Translations under genes and position numbers: made by a program
Assembly: GCF_013085545.1 (NCBI RefSeq)
Contig: NZ_CP039543.1
Coordinates: 3,689,322-3,753,321, forward strand
Direction: 5' to 3'
Origin: Oceanidesulfovibrio marinus
GTDB taxonomy: Bacteria > Desulfobacterota > Desulfovibrionia > Desulfovibrionales > Desulfovibrionaceae
DNA length: 64,000 nucleotides
Shown: positions 1-8,716 of the stretch, piece after piece
How positions within the stretch are numbered: position 1 is the first letter of the stretch
Layout of the letters: every line of letters begins with the position of its first letter
The notes under the pieces: generated by a model
Told to the model about the DNA's origin: nothing
Databases searched by the model: none
What the model saw: the letters and a program-made list of their open reading frames with translations, nothing else

Positions 1-22
1 TACGCCCTTTTTTCCCAAAAGA

Positions 23-52
23 CAAACGGGCCATCCGAGGACGGCCCGTTTG
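23..52 (-). terminator. Rho-independent terminator downstream of putA
   Basis: A 10-bp perfect stem (CAAACGGGCC / GGCCCGTTTG) is followed on the minus strand by GTCTTTTG. It lies about 200 bp beyond the putA stop, so it could end the lrp-putA transcript. The U-tract is short, so strength is uncertain. Confidence 0.55.
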
Positions 53-83
53 AGAGAGATGCTATGGATGGATGATTTCAGAT

Positions 84-258
84 CGTTTTTGTCTGAAAAT
101 ACGACTCCTATCTGAACAAATCTTCACGAACTTCAGATGCGAGCTTAAGATGCTCCAGCGCGTTTTTGTCTTGAAGCAAGACTCCTTTTTGAAATAACTG
201 ACGTTATTTCAAAGAAACGCATAAGAGCATCTAAATCTCTTCGAGCTTAAGATGCTCT
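84..258. repeat. Hairpin-rich intergenic repeat region behind putA
   Basis: Non-coding stretch with several internal repeats. The 15-mer GAGCTTAAGATGCTC occurs at 141-155 and 243-257. Related units starting CGTTTTTGTCT and ending GACTCC lie at 84-108 and 161-185. Inverted repeats are at 110-138 (ATCTGAA/TTCAGAT), 190-211 (TGAAATAAC/GTTATTTCA) and 224-258 (AGAGCATCT/AGATGCTCT), the last overlapping the putA stop codon. It may protect the 3' end of the putA mRNA or be a degenerate REP-like array; no function is shown. Confidence 0.6.
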
Positions 259-3200
259 AAACCCATTCGTCGTCCTCGGCGATGGGCGTGAAGCCACGCC
301 GCATGGTATTTTCCGTGACCACCTTGGGGTCCATGTACTGGATAAGATAGTCCGGCCCGCCGGTCTTGGAACCCACGCCCGAGAGCTTGAACCCGCCGAA
401 GGCCTGGCGTTCCACCAGAGCGCCCACGTTGTTGCGGTTGAGGTAGAGGTTGCCCACGTTGAACTCGCGCCGGGCCTGCTCCAGGTGGCGCGGCGAGCGG
501 GAGAACACGCCGCCGGTCAGGGCGTAGCGCGTGGAGTTGGCCCACTCGATAGCCTGATCGAAGTTTTTGGCGCGCATCACCGCCAGCACCGGGCCGAAGA
601 TCTCCTCCTGGGCGATGCGGTGCTCCGGCGTGATGCCGCCCACGATGGTCATGGGCACGTAGCAGGCGTTGTCCGTATCCAGCGCGGCCGGGGCCGTGTG
701 CTCCACCAGGATGGTGCCTTCCTTGCGGGCGATCTCCACGTACTCCTTGATCTTTTTCTGCTGGCTCACGTCCACCACCGGGCCCATGTTGTTGCCCGGG
801 TCCTCGGACGGGCCGATCTTCAGGGAGCGCGCGCCCTCCACCAGGCGGTCTACAAAGCGGTCGTAGATGGCGTCCACCACGATGACCCGCGAGCAGGCCG
901 AGCACTTCTGCCCCTGGAAGCCGAAAGCGGCGTACAGGGTGTGGACCACGGCCTCGTCCAGCTCGGCGTCGTCGTCGATGATCAGGGCGTTTTTGCCGCC
1001 CATCTCGGCGATGACGCGCTTCACGTGGTCCTGGCCGGGCTGGATCTTGGCCGCCGTCTCGATGATGTGGGTGCCCACCTCCATGGAGCCGGTAAAGGCG
1101 ATGACGCCGATCTCGGGCCGGTTCACCAGGTAGTCGCCCATCACGGAGCTGCGGCCGGGCACGTAGTTGAACACGCCGTCCGGCACGCCGGCTTCCTTGA
1201 ACAGCTCCACCAGGCCGTAGCCGATGACCGAGGACAGGGACGACGGCTTGTAGAGCACGGCGTTGCCCGTGACGATGGCGGCCGAGCACATGCCCACGGA
1301 GATGGCCAGGGGGAAGTTCCACGGCGCGATGACCGCGGCCACGCCCTTGGGCTGGTACATGTAGTGGTTGATCTCGCCGGGAGCGCGCCCCATGCGGCGC
1401 GGGTTGTCCAGCCGCAGCATGTCGCGGGCGTAGTACTCCATGAAGTCGATGGCCTCGCCCACGTCGGCGTGGGCCTGGTCCCACTGCTTGCCCACTTCCA
1501 GCACCTGAATGGCGGCAAGGTCGATGATCCGCTCCTTGGCTATCTCGGCGGCGCGCATGATGATTTCGGCGCGCTCCTTGGCCGGACGGCGGGCCCACTC
1601 CTTCTGCGCCGTGACAGCCGCGGCGATGGCCTGGTCGATCTCGGCCGTGCCGGCCTGGCAGACCTCGCCGACAACCTCGTTCAGGTTGGCCGGGTTGGTG
1701 GAGGGGATGCGGTCGTCCGTCTCGATATCCTTGCCGCCGATGAACAGGGGATAGGTGCGGCCAAGGCTGGCGCGGCGCGCGGCAATGGCCTCCGGGAAGG
1801 CGCGGCGCGCTTCCTCTATGGTGAAATCGATGGCCGGATCGTTGCGGAAGGGGCCCACGCCCTCGCAGCTGGGCGCCGGTTCCGGAGCCGGAGCCTCGCG
1901 CTGGGCCGTGGTCACCGGCTTTTCCAGCAGCCGGTCGTGGTCGGACTCGTCGGCAAAGGACTGGCGCAGGAAGGACTCGTTGGCAGTGTTCTCCAGCAGC
2001 CGGCGCACCAGGTAGGCCATGCCGGGCACGAGGTCGCCGTACGGGCAGTAGAGCCGCACGCGTCCGGCCACGTTGAGCAGCCCTTTGCGCACGGGCTCGG
2101 CCATGCCGTAGAGCACCTGGAACTCGTAGGCCGACTCCGGCACGCCCAGGGACAACGCGGTCTCCTGCACGGCGGAGATGGTGCGGATGTTGTGCGAGGC
2201 GCAGGCAAAGTGACAGATATCGGCGTTCTGCAGGATGTAGCCGGCAACGCGCTCGTAGGCGGCGTCGGACTCGGCCTTCACGGTGTACACCGGAATCTCC
2301 CAGCCGTTCTGCTTGGCCTTTACTGTCTCGTAGTCCCAGTAGGCGCCCTTCACCAGGCGGATGGAGATGGGCAGGTTCTTTTCGCGCGCCCACTCCACAA
2401 GGCCCTTGGCGTCGGCGTCGGTCTCGCGCAGGTAGGCCTGCAGCACGATGCCCAGGTGCGGGTAGTCGGCCAGGTCCGGATGGCTGCGCAGCCGCTTGTA
2501 GAGCTCGATGGTGATGTCCTTGAGGTCGAGCTGTTCCATGTCGATGCACAGGAAGGCGCCGAGCTCGCGGGCCTTCTTCGCCACAGGCAGCAGCCGGTCG
2601 AGGATGCCCTGCACCGAGCCTTCGAAGTCGCGCGGCTTGGCCTGGGAGTAGAATGCCGAGGGCTTGACCGCCAGGTTGATCTTGGGCGCGTGGCCCCAGT
2701 CCATCTCGCCGTTGCCGCCCAGCGGCTTCCACTTGGACTGCGCATTGCCCAGGGCCTGCAGCAGTTCCATGTGCTCTTCCAGGCGGGCGTCGGCCTCGGC
2801 CTCGCTCACCGTGGCCTCGCCCAGCACGTCCAGCACAAAGGCGAAGCCGTCCTTGCGCAGCTTGTCGATGGAGTGCACGGCCTCCTTGGTGTTCTGGCCC
2901 ACGATGAACTGCCGCGCCATCTTTTCGATGTTCGCGCGGATGGACTTGGCCATGATCTTGCCGCCGATCTTGCCGGCGATGCCCGCCGACTTGATGCCGA
3001 ACTTCATCACCGGCGGCAGCTCGCCGCAGTCGTCCACAAAATACTCGTCGATGTGGCGGGAGAGGGAGTCCCCGTTGTCCAGGTAGGGCAGCACATCCAC
3101 GAACCGGAAGAGCTTGACCTTGAAGTCCTCGTTCTTCATGGCCCAGTCCATGACCTTGCCGGTCCACCACCCCTTGTTGAAGATCGACGGGGCCTCGCCG

Positions 3201-3265
3201 GCGATGGAGGTGAAAAACTCCTTGCCGCGTGCCTTGATTGCTGCGTCGAGCTGGCTCGTGTCCAT
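257..3265 (-). CDS. putA: Bifunctional proline dehydrogenase / L-glutamate gamma-semialdehyde dehydrogenase
   Basis: This 1002-residue protein would oxidise proline to glutamate in two steps. The N-terminal half is the FAD-dependent PRODH barrel: RLVKGAYWDYE, FQVLYGMAEPVRK, and the substrate-binding YGDLVPGMAYLVRRLLEN stretch with paired arginines. The C-terminal half is a complete NAD-dependent aldehyde dehydrogenase: PWNFPLAI, FTGSMEVG, EMGGKNA, the nucleophile region QGQKCSACSR and EEIFGPV. There is no N-terminal ribbon-helix-helix DNA-binding domain of the Escherichia type, so it should not autoregulate; the Lrp-type gene 27 bp upstream on the same strand probably does that. Length suits the short bifunctional PutA class. 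It would feed amino-acid electrons to the quinone pool. Confidence 0.95.
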   Translation of the reverse strand: MDTSQLDAAIKARGKEFFTSIAGEAPSIFNKGWWTGKVMDWAMKNEDFKVKLFRFVDVLPYLDNGDSLSRHIDEYFVDDCGELPPVMKFGIKSAGIAGKIGGKIMAKSIRANIEKMARQFIVGQNTKEAVHSIDKLRKDGFAFVLDVLGEATVSEAEADARLEEHMELLQALGNAQSKWKPLGGNGEMDWGHAPKINLAVKPSAFYSQAKPRDFEGSVQGILDRLLPVAKKARELGAFLCIDMEQLDLKDITIELYKRLRSHPDLADYPHLGIVLQAYLRETDADAKGLVEWAREKNLPISIRLVKGAYWDYETVKAKQNGWEIPVYTVKAESDAAYERVAGYILQNADICHFACASHNIRTISAVQETALSLGVPESAYEFQVLYGMAEPVRKGLLNVAGRVRLYCPYGDLVPGMAYLVRRLLENTANESFLRQSFADESDHDRLLEKPVTTAQREAPAPEPAPSCEGVGPFRNDPAIDFTIEEARRAFPEAIAARRASLGRTYPLFIGGKDIETDDRIPSTNPANLNEVVGEVCQAGTAEIDQAIAAAVTAQKEWARRPAKERAEIIMRAAEIAKERIIDLAAIQVLEVGKQWDQAHADVGEAIDFMEYYARDMLRLDNPRRMGRAPGEINHYMYQPKGVAAVIAPWNFPLAISVGMCSAAIVTGNAVLYKPSSLSSVIGYGLVELFKEAGVPDGVFNYVPGRSSVMGDYLVNRPEIGVIAFTGSMEVGTHIIETAAKIQPGQDHVKRVIAEMGGKNALIIDDDAELDEAVVHTLYAAFGFQGQKCSACSRVIVVDAIYDRFVDRLVEGARSLKIGPSEDPGNNMGPVVDVSQQKKIKEYVEIARKEGTILVEHTAPAALDTDNACYVPMTIVGGITPEHRIAQEEIFGPVLAVMRAKNFDQAIEWANSTRYALTGGVFSRSPRHLEQARREFNVGNLYLNRNNVGALVERQAFGGFKLSGVGSKTGGPDYLIQYMDPKVVTENTMRRGFTPIAEDDEWV

Positions 3266-3292
3266 GACGGCTCCTGTCTGTGCTGATGTGGT

Positions 3293-3850
3293 TCAGTCTT
3301 CGGCGGGGTCGGCCCCGGCCAGGTATTCCTCGTCCACGGGGATGGGTAACCGCGCGGACTCCTTGAGCGTGGAAAGGACCACGGTGGTGCGCGTGTCGCG
3401 CACGCTGGAGATGCGGCCGAACTCCTTGAGCAGTCGGCCCAGATGGTCCGTGTCGGCCACGCGCACCTTGACCAGGTAGCAGTCGTGGCCTGCGGTATGG
3501 TGTACCTCCATGACCTCGGGGATGCGCGCCAGCAGCTCGCCGGCGCTGGTGTCGCCGGGCGCTTCTTCGCTACGCACAAAGGTGAAGGCGGTGAGGCCGT
3601 GGCCCAGAGCCTTGGCGTTGAGCCGGGCTTCGTACCCGCGGATCAGTCCCTTGCGCTCCAGCTTGCGGATACGCTCCAGCACGGCAGACGGCGCCATGGA
3701 GACGCGGCGGGCAATGGCCGCGTTGGTGATGCGGGCGTTCTCCTGCAGGGCGTCCAGGATGGCGCGGTCCACGGGGTCGAGCTCGCCGGCGGCTTCTGGC
3801 CGGCCGTTGCTCTCGTACAAGGTCTCTTCAAAGGCGGTTTCTGAGTTCAT
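3293..3850 (-). CDS. Lrp/AsnC-family transcriptional regulator, likely of putA
   Basis: 185 residues. After a 24-residue polar extension comes an Lrp-type helix-turn-helix (LDPVDRAILDALQENARITNAAIARRV...VLERIRKLERKGLI, about 24-75) and then an RAM/AsnC ligand-binding domain (about 85-165, with EVHHTAGHDCYLVKV). It is transcribed in the same direction as putA with a 27-bp gap, so the two are probably one operon. Proline- or amino-acid-responsive control is inferred from that linkage. A possible minus-strand promoter (TTGAAA near 3885, then an AT-rich segment) lies just upstream of the ATG. The co-directional order is less common than the divergent regulator-putA order. Confidence 0.88.
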   Translation of the reverse strand: MNSETAFEETLYESNGRPEAAGELDPVDRAILDALQENARITNAAIARRVSMAPSAVLERIRKLERKGLIRGYEARLNAKALGHGLTAFTFVRSEEAPGDTSAGELLARIPEVMEVHHTAGHDCYLVKVRVADTDHLGRLLKEFGRISSVRDTRTTVVLSTLKESARLPIPVDEEYLAGADPAED

Positions 3851-3995
3851 GGGCTTGAAGGTTATTCGAACTTTAATTGTGTTTCAAGACGAATCGTCGG
3901 AATAAATTGTTATGATCTGAAGAAAAAGCGGTATTGCGCGAGGCGCGTCGGGTAGACGGCGCACGTGATCGGCCGCTGATGAAGCGTCATGGACG

Positions 3996-4022
3996 AAAAA
4001 AAGCCATGCCGGAGGCATGGCT
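3996..4022 (-). terminator. Rho-independent terminator of the EAL gene
   Basis: The perfect stem AGCCATGCC-GGA-GGCATGGCT is followed on the minus strand by seven T residues. It lies 32 bp beyond the EAL-domain stop codon. Confidence 0.85.
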
Positions 4023-4053
4023 AGGGAAAGCAGGGCTGGGATAAAAAAATGTA

Positions 4054-5121
4054 TCAGGCAGGCATGCTCACGGATGATGCAGGCTCCGGCGCCGGATGGC
4101 CGAGCAGGAACCCCTGCAGCAGGTCAGCGCCGTGCTCCAGCAGCCAATGCAGCTCGCCTTGCGTCTCCACGCCCTCGGCAACGGAGCGCACGCCCAGCTT
4201 CTGCGCCATGTTCAGCAGGTTTTCCGTGATGTTGGCCTTGTATGGGTCCACATCCACGTCGCGGACAAGCGCCATGTCCAGCTTGATGTAGTCAGGCTGC
4301 AGCCGGCTGAGCAGGTTCAGGGAGCTGTAGCCCGCGCCGAGGTCATCCAGCGCCACCTTGAAGCCGTGGTCGCGGTAGAACGACAGCACGCGCAGCAGGT
4401 GCTCGGTGTCGCGGACCGTTTCGCTCTCCACCACCTCGAAGACAATGTTCTCGGGCTGGAGCCCCACGTCGCTGATGGCCTTGAACGTGCTCTGCAGGCA
4501 GGCTTCCGGCCGGTAAATGGAGGCCGGCACGAAGTTGATGAAGAGCCGCGAGGCCACGCCATGCTCGGCGGCGCAGCGCACGGCGTTGATGCGGCAAGCG
4601 CAATCCAGGAAAAACAGCAGGTCGGATTGGCGAGCCACATTATAGATTTCGATTGGACTGATGATGGCTCCGTCAAGCCCGATGCCGCGCATCAGACATT
4701 CGTGCCCGTGGATGACGCCCTCTTTATCGGCAATGGGTTGAAACCATGAGGTCAGGCGTTTCTGGGCCAGCATATCCGTGAGCCAGCCAGCCCTGATGCG
4801 GGCCACGAGGACGCGCAAAGGCTCCATGGTCGCAAGATGTGCCACGGACAGGGCCTCGTCTCTGGGCAGGATGAAGCATTTGGTGTCCGCCTGCTCCAAC
4901 GCGCTGATCGTCTCGCCGTATTCCTCGCACAGCCTTCGCAGATCACCCTCGCCAAAAGGTATCTCGTACACCTGCGGGAAGGGCGTGGTGTATTCGAGGG
5001 AAAGCCTTTCCAGCACGTCTTCGATGATCGCGCAGGTGGGCGCAATAGGCGGTACGAGGAAGAGCCGTCCTGCGGCTGGGGCGCTCTCGGGCAGACGCTC
5101 GCATCGGGCGCATTTGGTCAT
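4054..5121 (-). CDS. EAL-domain cyclic-di-GMP phosphodiesterase
   Basis: 355 residues. The N-terminal ~110 residues match no domain I recognise and show two cysteines (MTKCARC) that could bind metal. The rest is an EAL domain expected to hydrolyse c-di-GMP to pGpG. Signature residues are in place: ECLMRG (Cys for the usual Ala of EAL), FINF, FEVVESE, LDDLGAGYSS, YIKLD, AEGVE and QGFLLG. All metal and catalytic positions look conserved, so activity is likely. There is no membrane segment or GGDEF domain. It is a stand-alone minus-strand gene with its own terminator. Confidence 0.9.
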   Translation of the reverse strand: MTKCARCERLPESAPAAGRLFLVPPIAPTCAIIEDVLERLSLEYTTPFPQVYEIPFGEGDLRRLCEEYGETISALEQADTKCFILPRDEALSVAHLATMEPLRVLVARIRAGWLTDMLAQKRLTSWFQPIADKEGVIHGHECLMRGIGLDGAIISPIEIYNVARQSDLLFFLDCACRINAVRCAAEHGVASRLFINFVPASIYRPEACLQSTFKAISDVGLQPENIVFEVVESETVRDTEHLLRVLSFYRDHGFKVALDDLGAGYSSLNLLSRLQPDYIKLDMALVRDVDVDPYKANITENLLNMAQKLGVRSVAEGVETQGELHWLLEHGADLLQGFLLGHPAPEPASSVSMPA

Positions 5122-5288
5122 GAAGTCTCCAGGTGTTGGATGCCGATGTGTCCAAGGGAAAAACGGCGCAGAGCGTAATGTTGCAAGCTTGCCGCGGTAC
5201 GTAGTCTATCATAAACGGGAGATGCTGCATGGTGCAACAGGGCGGCGTGGGAAACGGATGCATCAGGGGTCGGCTGAGGCTGTCTGGC

Positions 5289-5996
5289 CTACTCGTCCAG
5301 CTCCGCCACGATTGCCCGCACCGCCGCCACCGGATCTTCAGCGTCGCGGATGGGCCGGCCGATGACGATGTGGTCCGCCCCGGCGGCCACGGCCTCGGTC
5401 GGGGTGAGGGTCCGTTTCTGGTCGTCGCCGGCCACCTGCGGTCCGGCAGGCCGTACGCCCGGCGTGACGATGGCGAAGTCCGGCCCGGCGATTTCGCGGA
5501 CCAGAGCCGCCTCGCGCGGCGAGCAGACAACACCGGTCAGGCCGGCGAGCTTGGCCAGACGGGCGCGGATCTCCACGAGCTCCTCAGGCGTCTTGGCTAC
5601 ACCGGACGCAGCCAGGTCCTCGGCTCCCAGGCTGGTGAGCACCGTGACGCCCAGCACGGGCGGTCCGCCAGCAGCCTGGGCCTCGGCCGCCGCGGCCATG
5701 ACCTGCGGTTCGGCATGCACGGTGGCGAAGGCGATACCCGGCAAGGACTTCATGGCCAGCAGGGCGCGCCGCACCGTGGCCGGCACGTCGTGCAGCTTGA
5801 GGTCGAGCATCACCCTGCCGCCGCGGTCTGCAATTGCCCGGATGATCTGCGGGCCGGCCGCGATGAAGAGCTCCAGCCCGACCTTGAAGTACATGAGCTC
5901 GCCGGACAGGCGGTCCACAAGAGCCACGGCCTCGTCAAACGTGGGCACGTCGAGGGCGAAGATGATCCGCTCACGGGCGGGAATGGCTGCGGTCAT
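5289..5996 (-). CDS. pyrF: Orotidine 5'-phosphate decarboxylase
   Basis: 235 residues, normal for the short bacterial class. It makes UMP from OMP in pyrimidine synthesis. The TIM-barrel motifs are ordered as expected: FALDVP (1), KVGLELF (2), the catalytic VMLDLKLHDVPATV with the Asp-x-Lys-x-x-Asp pattern, the phosphate-binding TPGVRP, and IVIGRPI near the end. It sits downstream of the glycan aminotransferase on the same strand but is separated by a 148-bp hairpin region, so operon membership is doubtful. carB and purF in this window are far away. Confidence 0.96.
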   Translation of the reverse strand: MTAAIPARERIIFALDVPTFDEAVALVDRLSGELMYFKVGLELFIAAGPQIIRAIADRGGRVMLDLKLHDVPATVRRALLAMKSLPGIAFATVHAEPQVMAAAAEAQAAGGPPVLGVTVLTSLGAEDLAASGVAKTPEELVEIRARLAKLAGLTGVVCSPREAALVREIAGPDFAIVTPGVRPAGPQVAGDDQKRTLTPTEAVAAGADHIVIGRPIRDAEDPVAAVRAIVAELDE

Positions 5997-6045
5997 TGTC
6001 TGATTTCCTGGATGGATATGTTTACAAGATTTGCCTCCGGCGGCT

Positions 6046-6129
6046 GGGGGAACACTGTTCCCCCAAACCCCCAGAATGGGGTCAAGGGGCCAATGGCCCC
6101 TTGCAGGGTGCTGAGGGACAGCGTCCCTC
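6046..6129. repeat. Three consecutive intergenic hairpins
   Basis: Three perfect short inverted repeats follow each other between the aminotransferase stop and pyrF: 6046-6064 (GGGGGAACAC TGTTCCCCC), 6084-6102 (AAGGGGCC..GGCCCCTT) and 6113-6129 (GAGGGAC..GTCCCTC). They are preceded by a G-rich GCCTCCGGCGGC segment of the kind common between Desulfovibrio genes. No U-tract is present, so they are not classic terminators. Confidence 0.6.
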
Positions 6130-6144
6130 GGTGCCTCTCGTCAA

Positions 6145-7311
6145 TTAACCCAGAGCCGTCCGCACAACGCCGGCCACGCGGTCCACGTCGTTTTCGGACA
6201 GGGTGGAGCCGGACGGCAGACAGAGCCCGCGGGCGAAGAGGTCGGCGCCTACACAGCCTTCGGGATTGAGGAACGCGGCGGCGTCCTTGAAGACCGGCTG
6301 CATATGCATGGGTTTCCACACCGGCCGCGCTTCGATGTTCTCGGCGTCCAGGGCCTGGCGCACGGTCTCGCACATTTCGTGGCCGTGTGCGTCGCCGGGG
6401 CCGTGGCCGAAGGTCACGCAGGTGAGCCACCAGTTGGGCGCGGCGTTCTCGGGCTCGGGCATGAAGGCGACGGGCAGGCCGTCGAGCTGTTGCATGTATC
6501 GATCCCGCACGGCCTTGCGCTGGGCCATGCGCTCTTGCAGGTGGGGGAGCTGCGAGCGGCCGATGGCGGCCAGCACGTTGGGCATGCGGTAGGAGTAGCC
6601 GATGGCCGAGTGCTGGTAGTGCGGGGCCGGGTCCTTGGCCATGGTGGCCAGGGAGAGCGCGTGCTTGGCGGTCTTGGCGTCCGGACAGACCAGGGCGCCG
6701 CCGCCCGAACAGGTCACGATCTTGTTGCCGTTGAAAGAGAGAATGCCGAAGTCACCGAGGATTCCGGTGGGCGTACCGCCGGTGGTCGCGCCCAGGGACT
6801 CGGCCGCGTCCTCCACAAGCACGGCCCCGTGCTCGCGGCAGAGGGCCTGGATCTCGGCCAGGTGGCCAGGCGGCAGCGGCCGCCCATAGAGATGGACCAG
6901 AACCACGGCCCGGACCGGAATCCCGGCGGCGCGGGACGTTTCGAAGGCCTCGCGAACGCGTGCGGGGTCCATGTTCCAGGTATCCGGGTGGGCGTCGGCG
7001 AATGCGGGCGTCGCACCCAGATAGGCGGCCGGGGCGATGGAGGCGATGAAGGTGAGGTCCGAGCAGAGGACCGTGTCGCCCGGGCCCACGCCGGCCAGCA
7101 CCAGGGCCAGGTGGATGGCGGCCGTGCCGGAGTTGAGCGCGACCACGCGCCGCTCTTCCGGGTCCAGGCCCAGGATTGTGGAAACGTCGTCTTCGAAAGC
7201 CGCCAGGGTGGGGCCGGCCGGGGCGAGGTAGCGCGTGCCCAGGGCGTCGCGCAGGGAATCGAGCTCGTCGCCGGAAAGGTGCGGCGGCGAGAGAAAGATG
7301 CGTTGGGTCAT
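6145..7311 (-). CDS. DegT/DnrJ/EryC1-type PLP aminotransferase for sugar amination
   Basis: 388 residues when started at the ATG that overlaps the stop of the upstream sugar transferase by 4 bp (ATGA); a longer frame exists but runs into that gene. Family members transfer an amino group to a keto-sugar nucleotide. Visible motifs: SGTAAIHLAL, SDLTFIAS, the PLP aspartate/histidine region VLVEDAAESLGA and the Schiff-base lysine in FNGNKIVTCSGGG. Pairing with a PglC-like transferase points to a PglE-like step giving a UDP-4-amino sugar, either for a glycoprotein or an O-antigen. The exact substrate is not visible. Confidence 0.9.
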   Translation of the reverse strand: MTQRIFLSPPHLSGDELDSLRDALGTRYLAPAGPTLAAFEDDVSTILGLDPEERRVVALNSGTAAIHLALVLAGVGPGDTVLCSDLTFIASIAPAAYLGATPAFADAHPDTWNMDPARVREAFETSRAAGIPVRAVVLVHLYGRPLPPGHLAEIQALCREHGAVLVEDAAESLGATTGGTPTGILGDFGILSFNGNKIVTCSGGGALVCPDAKTAKHALSLATMAKDPAPHYQHSAIGYSYRMPNVLAAIGRSQLPHLQERMAQRKAVRDRYMQQLDGLPVAFMPEPENAAPNWWLTCVTFGHGPGDAHGHEMCETVRQALDAENIEARPVWKPMHMQPVFKDAAAFLNPEGCVGADLFARGLCLPSGSTLSENDVDRVAGVVRTALG

Positions 7312-7979
7312 GGCGTGTCGTGTGTTGAAGTATGGTCCTGCGGGGCGGTGCCCGCGGGGTCGGTTCCGGTAAAGGCGCCGCGGTCCGGCGTGTTGTCTGC
7401 GCCGCCGCGGAAAACCTGGGCTGCGGTCCGGACGAGGATGGCGATGTCCAGCCGCAGGGAGCGATGCTCCACATACCACACGTCGAGCTCGAACGTCTCC
7501 TCCCAGGAGAGGCCGCGCCGGCCGGACGTCTGGGCCAGGCCGGTCATGCCGGGGGGCAGCTCGTGCCTTCGCGCCTGGTGCGACGTGTATCGCGGCAGAT
7601 ACTCCGGCAGCAGGGGCCGCGGTCCCACCAGGCTCATGCGGCCGGAAAGGACATGGAGGAACTCGGGCAGCTCGTCAAGGCTGGTGCGGCGCAGGAACCG
7701 TCCCAGCCGAGTGACGCGCGCCGGATCACTGGCCAGTGCGGCCTCGCCACACTCTGTACAGGGCAGCATGGTGCGCAGCTTGTACATGGTGAAAAGCCTG
7801 CCGCCCAGGCCGGGCCGTTGCTGGCGGAAGAATATGGGTGGTCCCATGGACAGGAGCACGGCACAGGAGGCCAGCGCCAGGGCCGGAACCCACAGCGGCG
7901 CAAGGAGAAGGGCGGCTACGATGTCGAAAACGCGCTTGCCGGCCGGGTATCTGGGCGAATGCTCCATGGCTTGAATCAT
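7308..7979 (-). CDS. PglC/WbaP-type sugar transferase (initiating phosphoglycosyl transferase)
   Basis: About 223 residues. An N-terminal hydrophobic segment (VFDIVAALLLAPLWVPALALASCAVLL, about residues 17-43) is followed by the monotopic phosphoglycosyltransferase core: FFRQQRPG, FTMYKLRTM, RRTSLDELPE, SLVGPRPLLPEYL and GMTGLAQ. It would load a sugar phosphate onto undecaprenyl phosphate at the inner membrane. The Asp-Glu pair in SLDELPE is the catalytic dyad of the family. The start is uncertain: ATG codons lie at 7979 and 7967, and a TTG farther up is less likely. Translationally coupled to the aminotransferase. Confidence 0.9.
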   Translation of the reverse strand: MIQAMEHSPRYPAGKRVFDIVAALLLAPLWVPALALASCAVLLSMGPPIFFRQQRPGLGGRLFTMYKLRTMLPCTECGEAALASDPARVTRLGRFLRRTSLDELPEFLHVLSGRMSLVGPRPLLPEYLPRYTSHQARRHELPPGMTGLAQTSGRRGLSWEETFELDVWYVEHRSLRLDIAILVRTAAQVFRGGADNTPDRGAFTGTDPAGTAPQDHTSTHDTP

Positions 7980-8113
7980 AGAGCGGCAGCGCACGCGACG
8001 CAATTGCGAAAAGGTTGGCGCGCTGCAGGGAATATGGTTGATTCAGTGGTTCAATCGTGTATTCTGAACAGAACTCAAAAAAATTCGCGTCGCCAAACGA
8101 GGAGATCCGCTCT

Positions 8114-8581
8114 ATGGAACCGAAAACTATTTTGTGGCCTACCGACCTCTCCAAAAGCTCCATCGACTCCGCCAAACACGTCTTGTCCCTGTCCAGGAAG
8201 TACGGGGCAGGCGTGGTGATGCTCTACGTCGCCGTCAATCTGTGCGATTTCTTCCCGGCGTATGGGAACTACCCCAGCCCCAACGTGCTCAAGGATTTCC
8301 AAAGCTGGGAGCTGCAGCACGCCCGCGAGCAGATGGAGCATGTCTGCGAGCGCGATCTGAAGGAGTGCCCCAACCTGGAAATCGAGGTGGTGCAGGGCGA
8401 TCCGGTGGAGGAGATCCTGGAGATGGTCAAGAAGAAGGATGCGGACATGATCGTGGTGGCCGGGCGTAACAAGAAAACCGGCGCAGCCAAGGGCACCTAC
8501 CTGGCCGAAGCCATGGGCGACCTCATCCACCTGGCTCCGGTGCCCGTGCTGGTGGTCAATCCGGACACGCCGCCGGTATAG
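8114..8581 (+). CDS. Universal stress protein, UspA family
   Basis: 155 residues from the ATG at 8114, chosen because a GAGGAG ribosome-binding site sits about 9 bp upstream. The fold begins ILWPTDLSKSSIDSAKHVLSLS and ends AGRNKKTGAAKGTYLAEAMGDLIHLAPVPVLVVNP, as in UspA. The usual ATP-binding G-x2-G-x9-G-S/T pattern is imperfect, so nucleotide binding is uncertain. It is a single plus-strand gene between two minus-strand glycan genes and has its own terminator. Confidence 0.9.
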   Translation: MEPKTILWPTDLSKSSIDSAKHVLSLSRKYGAGVVMLYVAVNLCDFFPAYGNYPSPNVLKDFQSWELQHAREQMEHVCERDLKECPNLEIEVVQGDPVEEILEMVKKKDADMIVVAGRNKKTGAAKGTYLAEAMGDLIHLAPVPVLVVNPDTPPV

Positions 8582-8606
8582 CCGTCCCTCTCATGCGAAC
8601 GCTTCG

Positions 8607-8636
8607 AGCCGGGCCCTTCGGGGTCCGGCTTTTTTT
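8607..8636 (+). terminator. Rho-independent terminator of the usp gene
   Basis: Stem AGCCGGGCCC / GGGTCCGGCT with a TTCG tetraloop, followed by seven T residues, 25 bp after the usp stop codon. Confidence 0.93.
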
Positions 8637-8716
8637 ATGGAAACGGAAGGCCGCATACGCAACGATGGGGCGGATTTGGGAATCTTCCGGGTGAAAAGGC
8701 GCGACAGTCGCAACAG

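Noticed and set aside
84-258. CRISPR array
   Set aside because: Repeat units differ in length and sequence and no spacer periodicity or cas gene is present.
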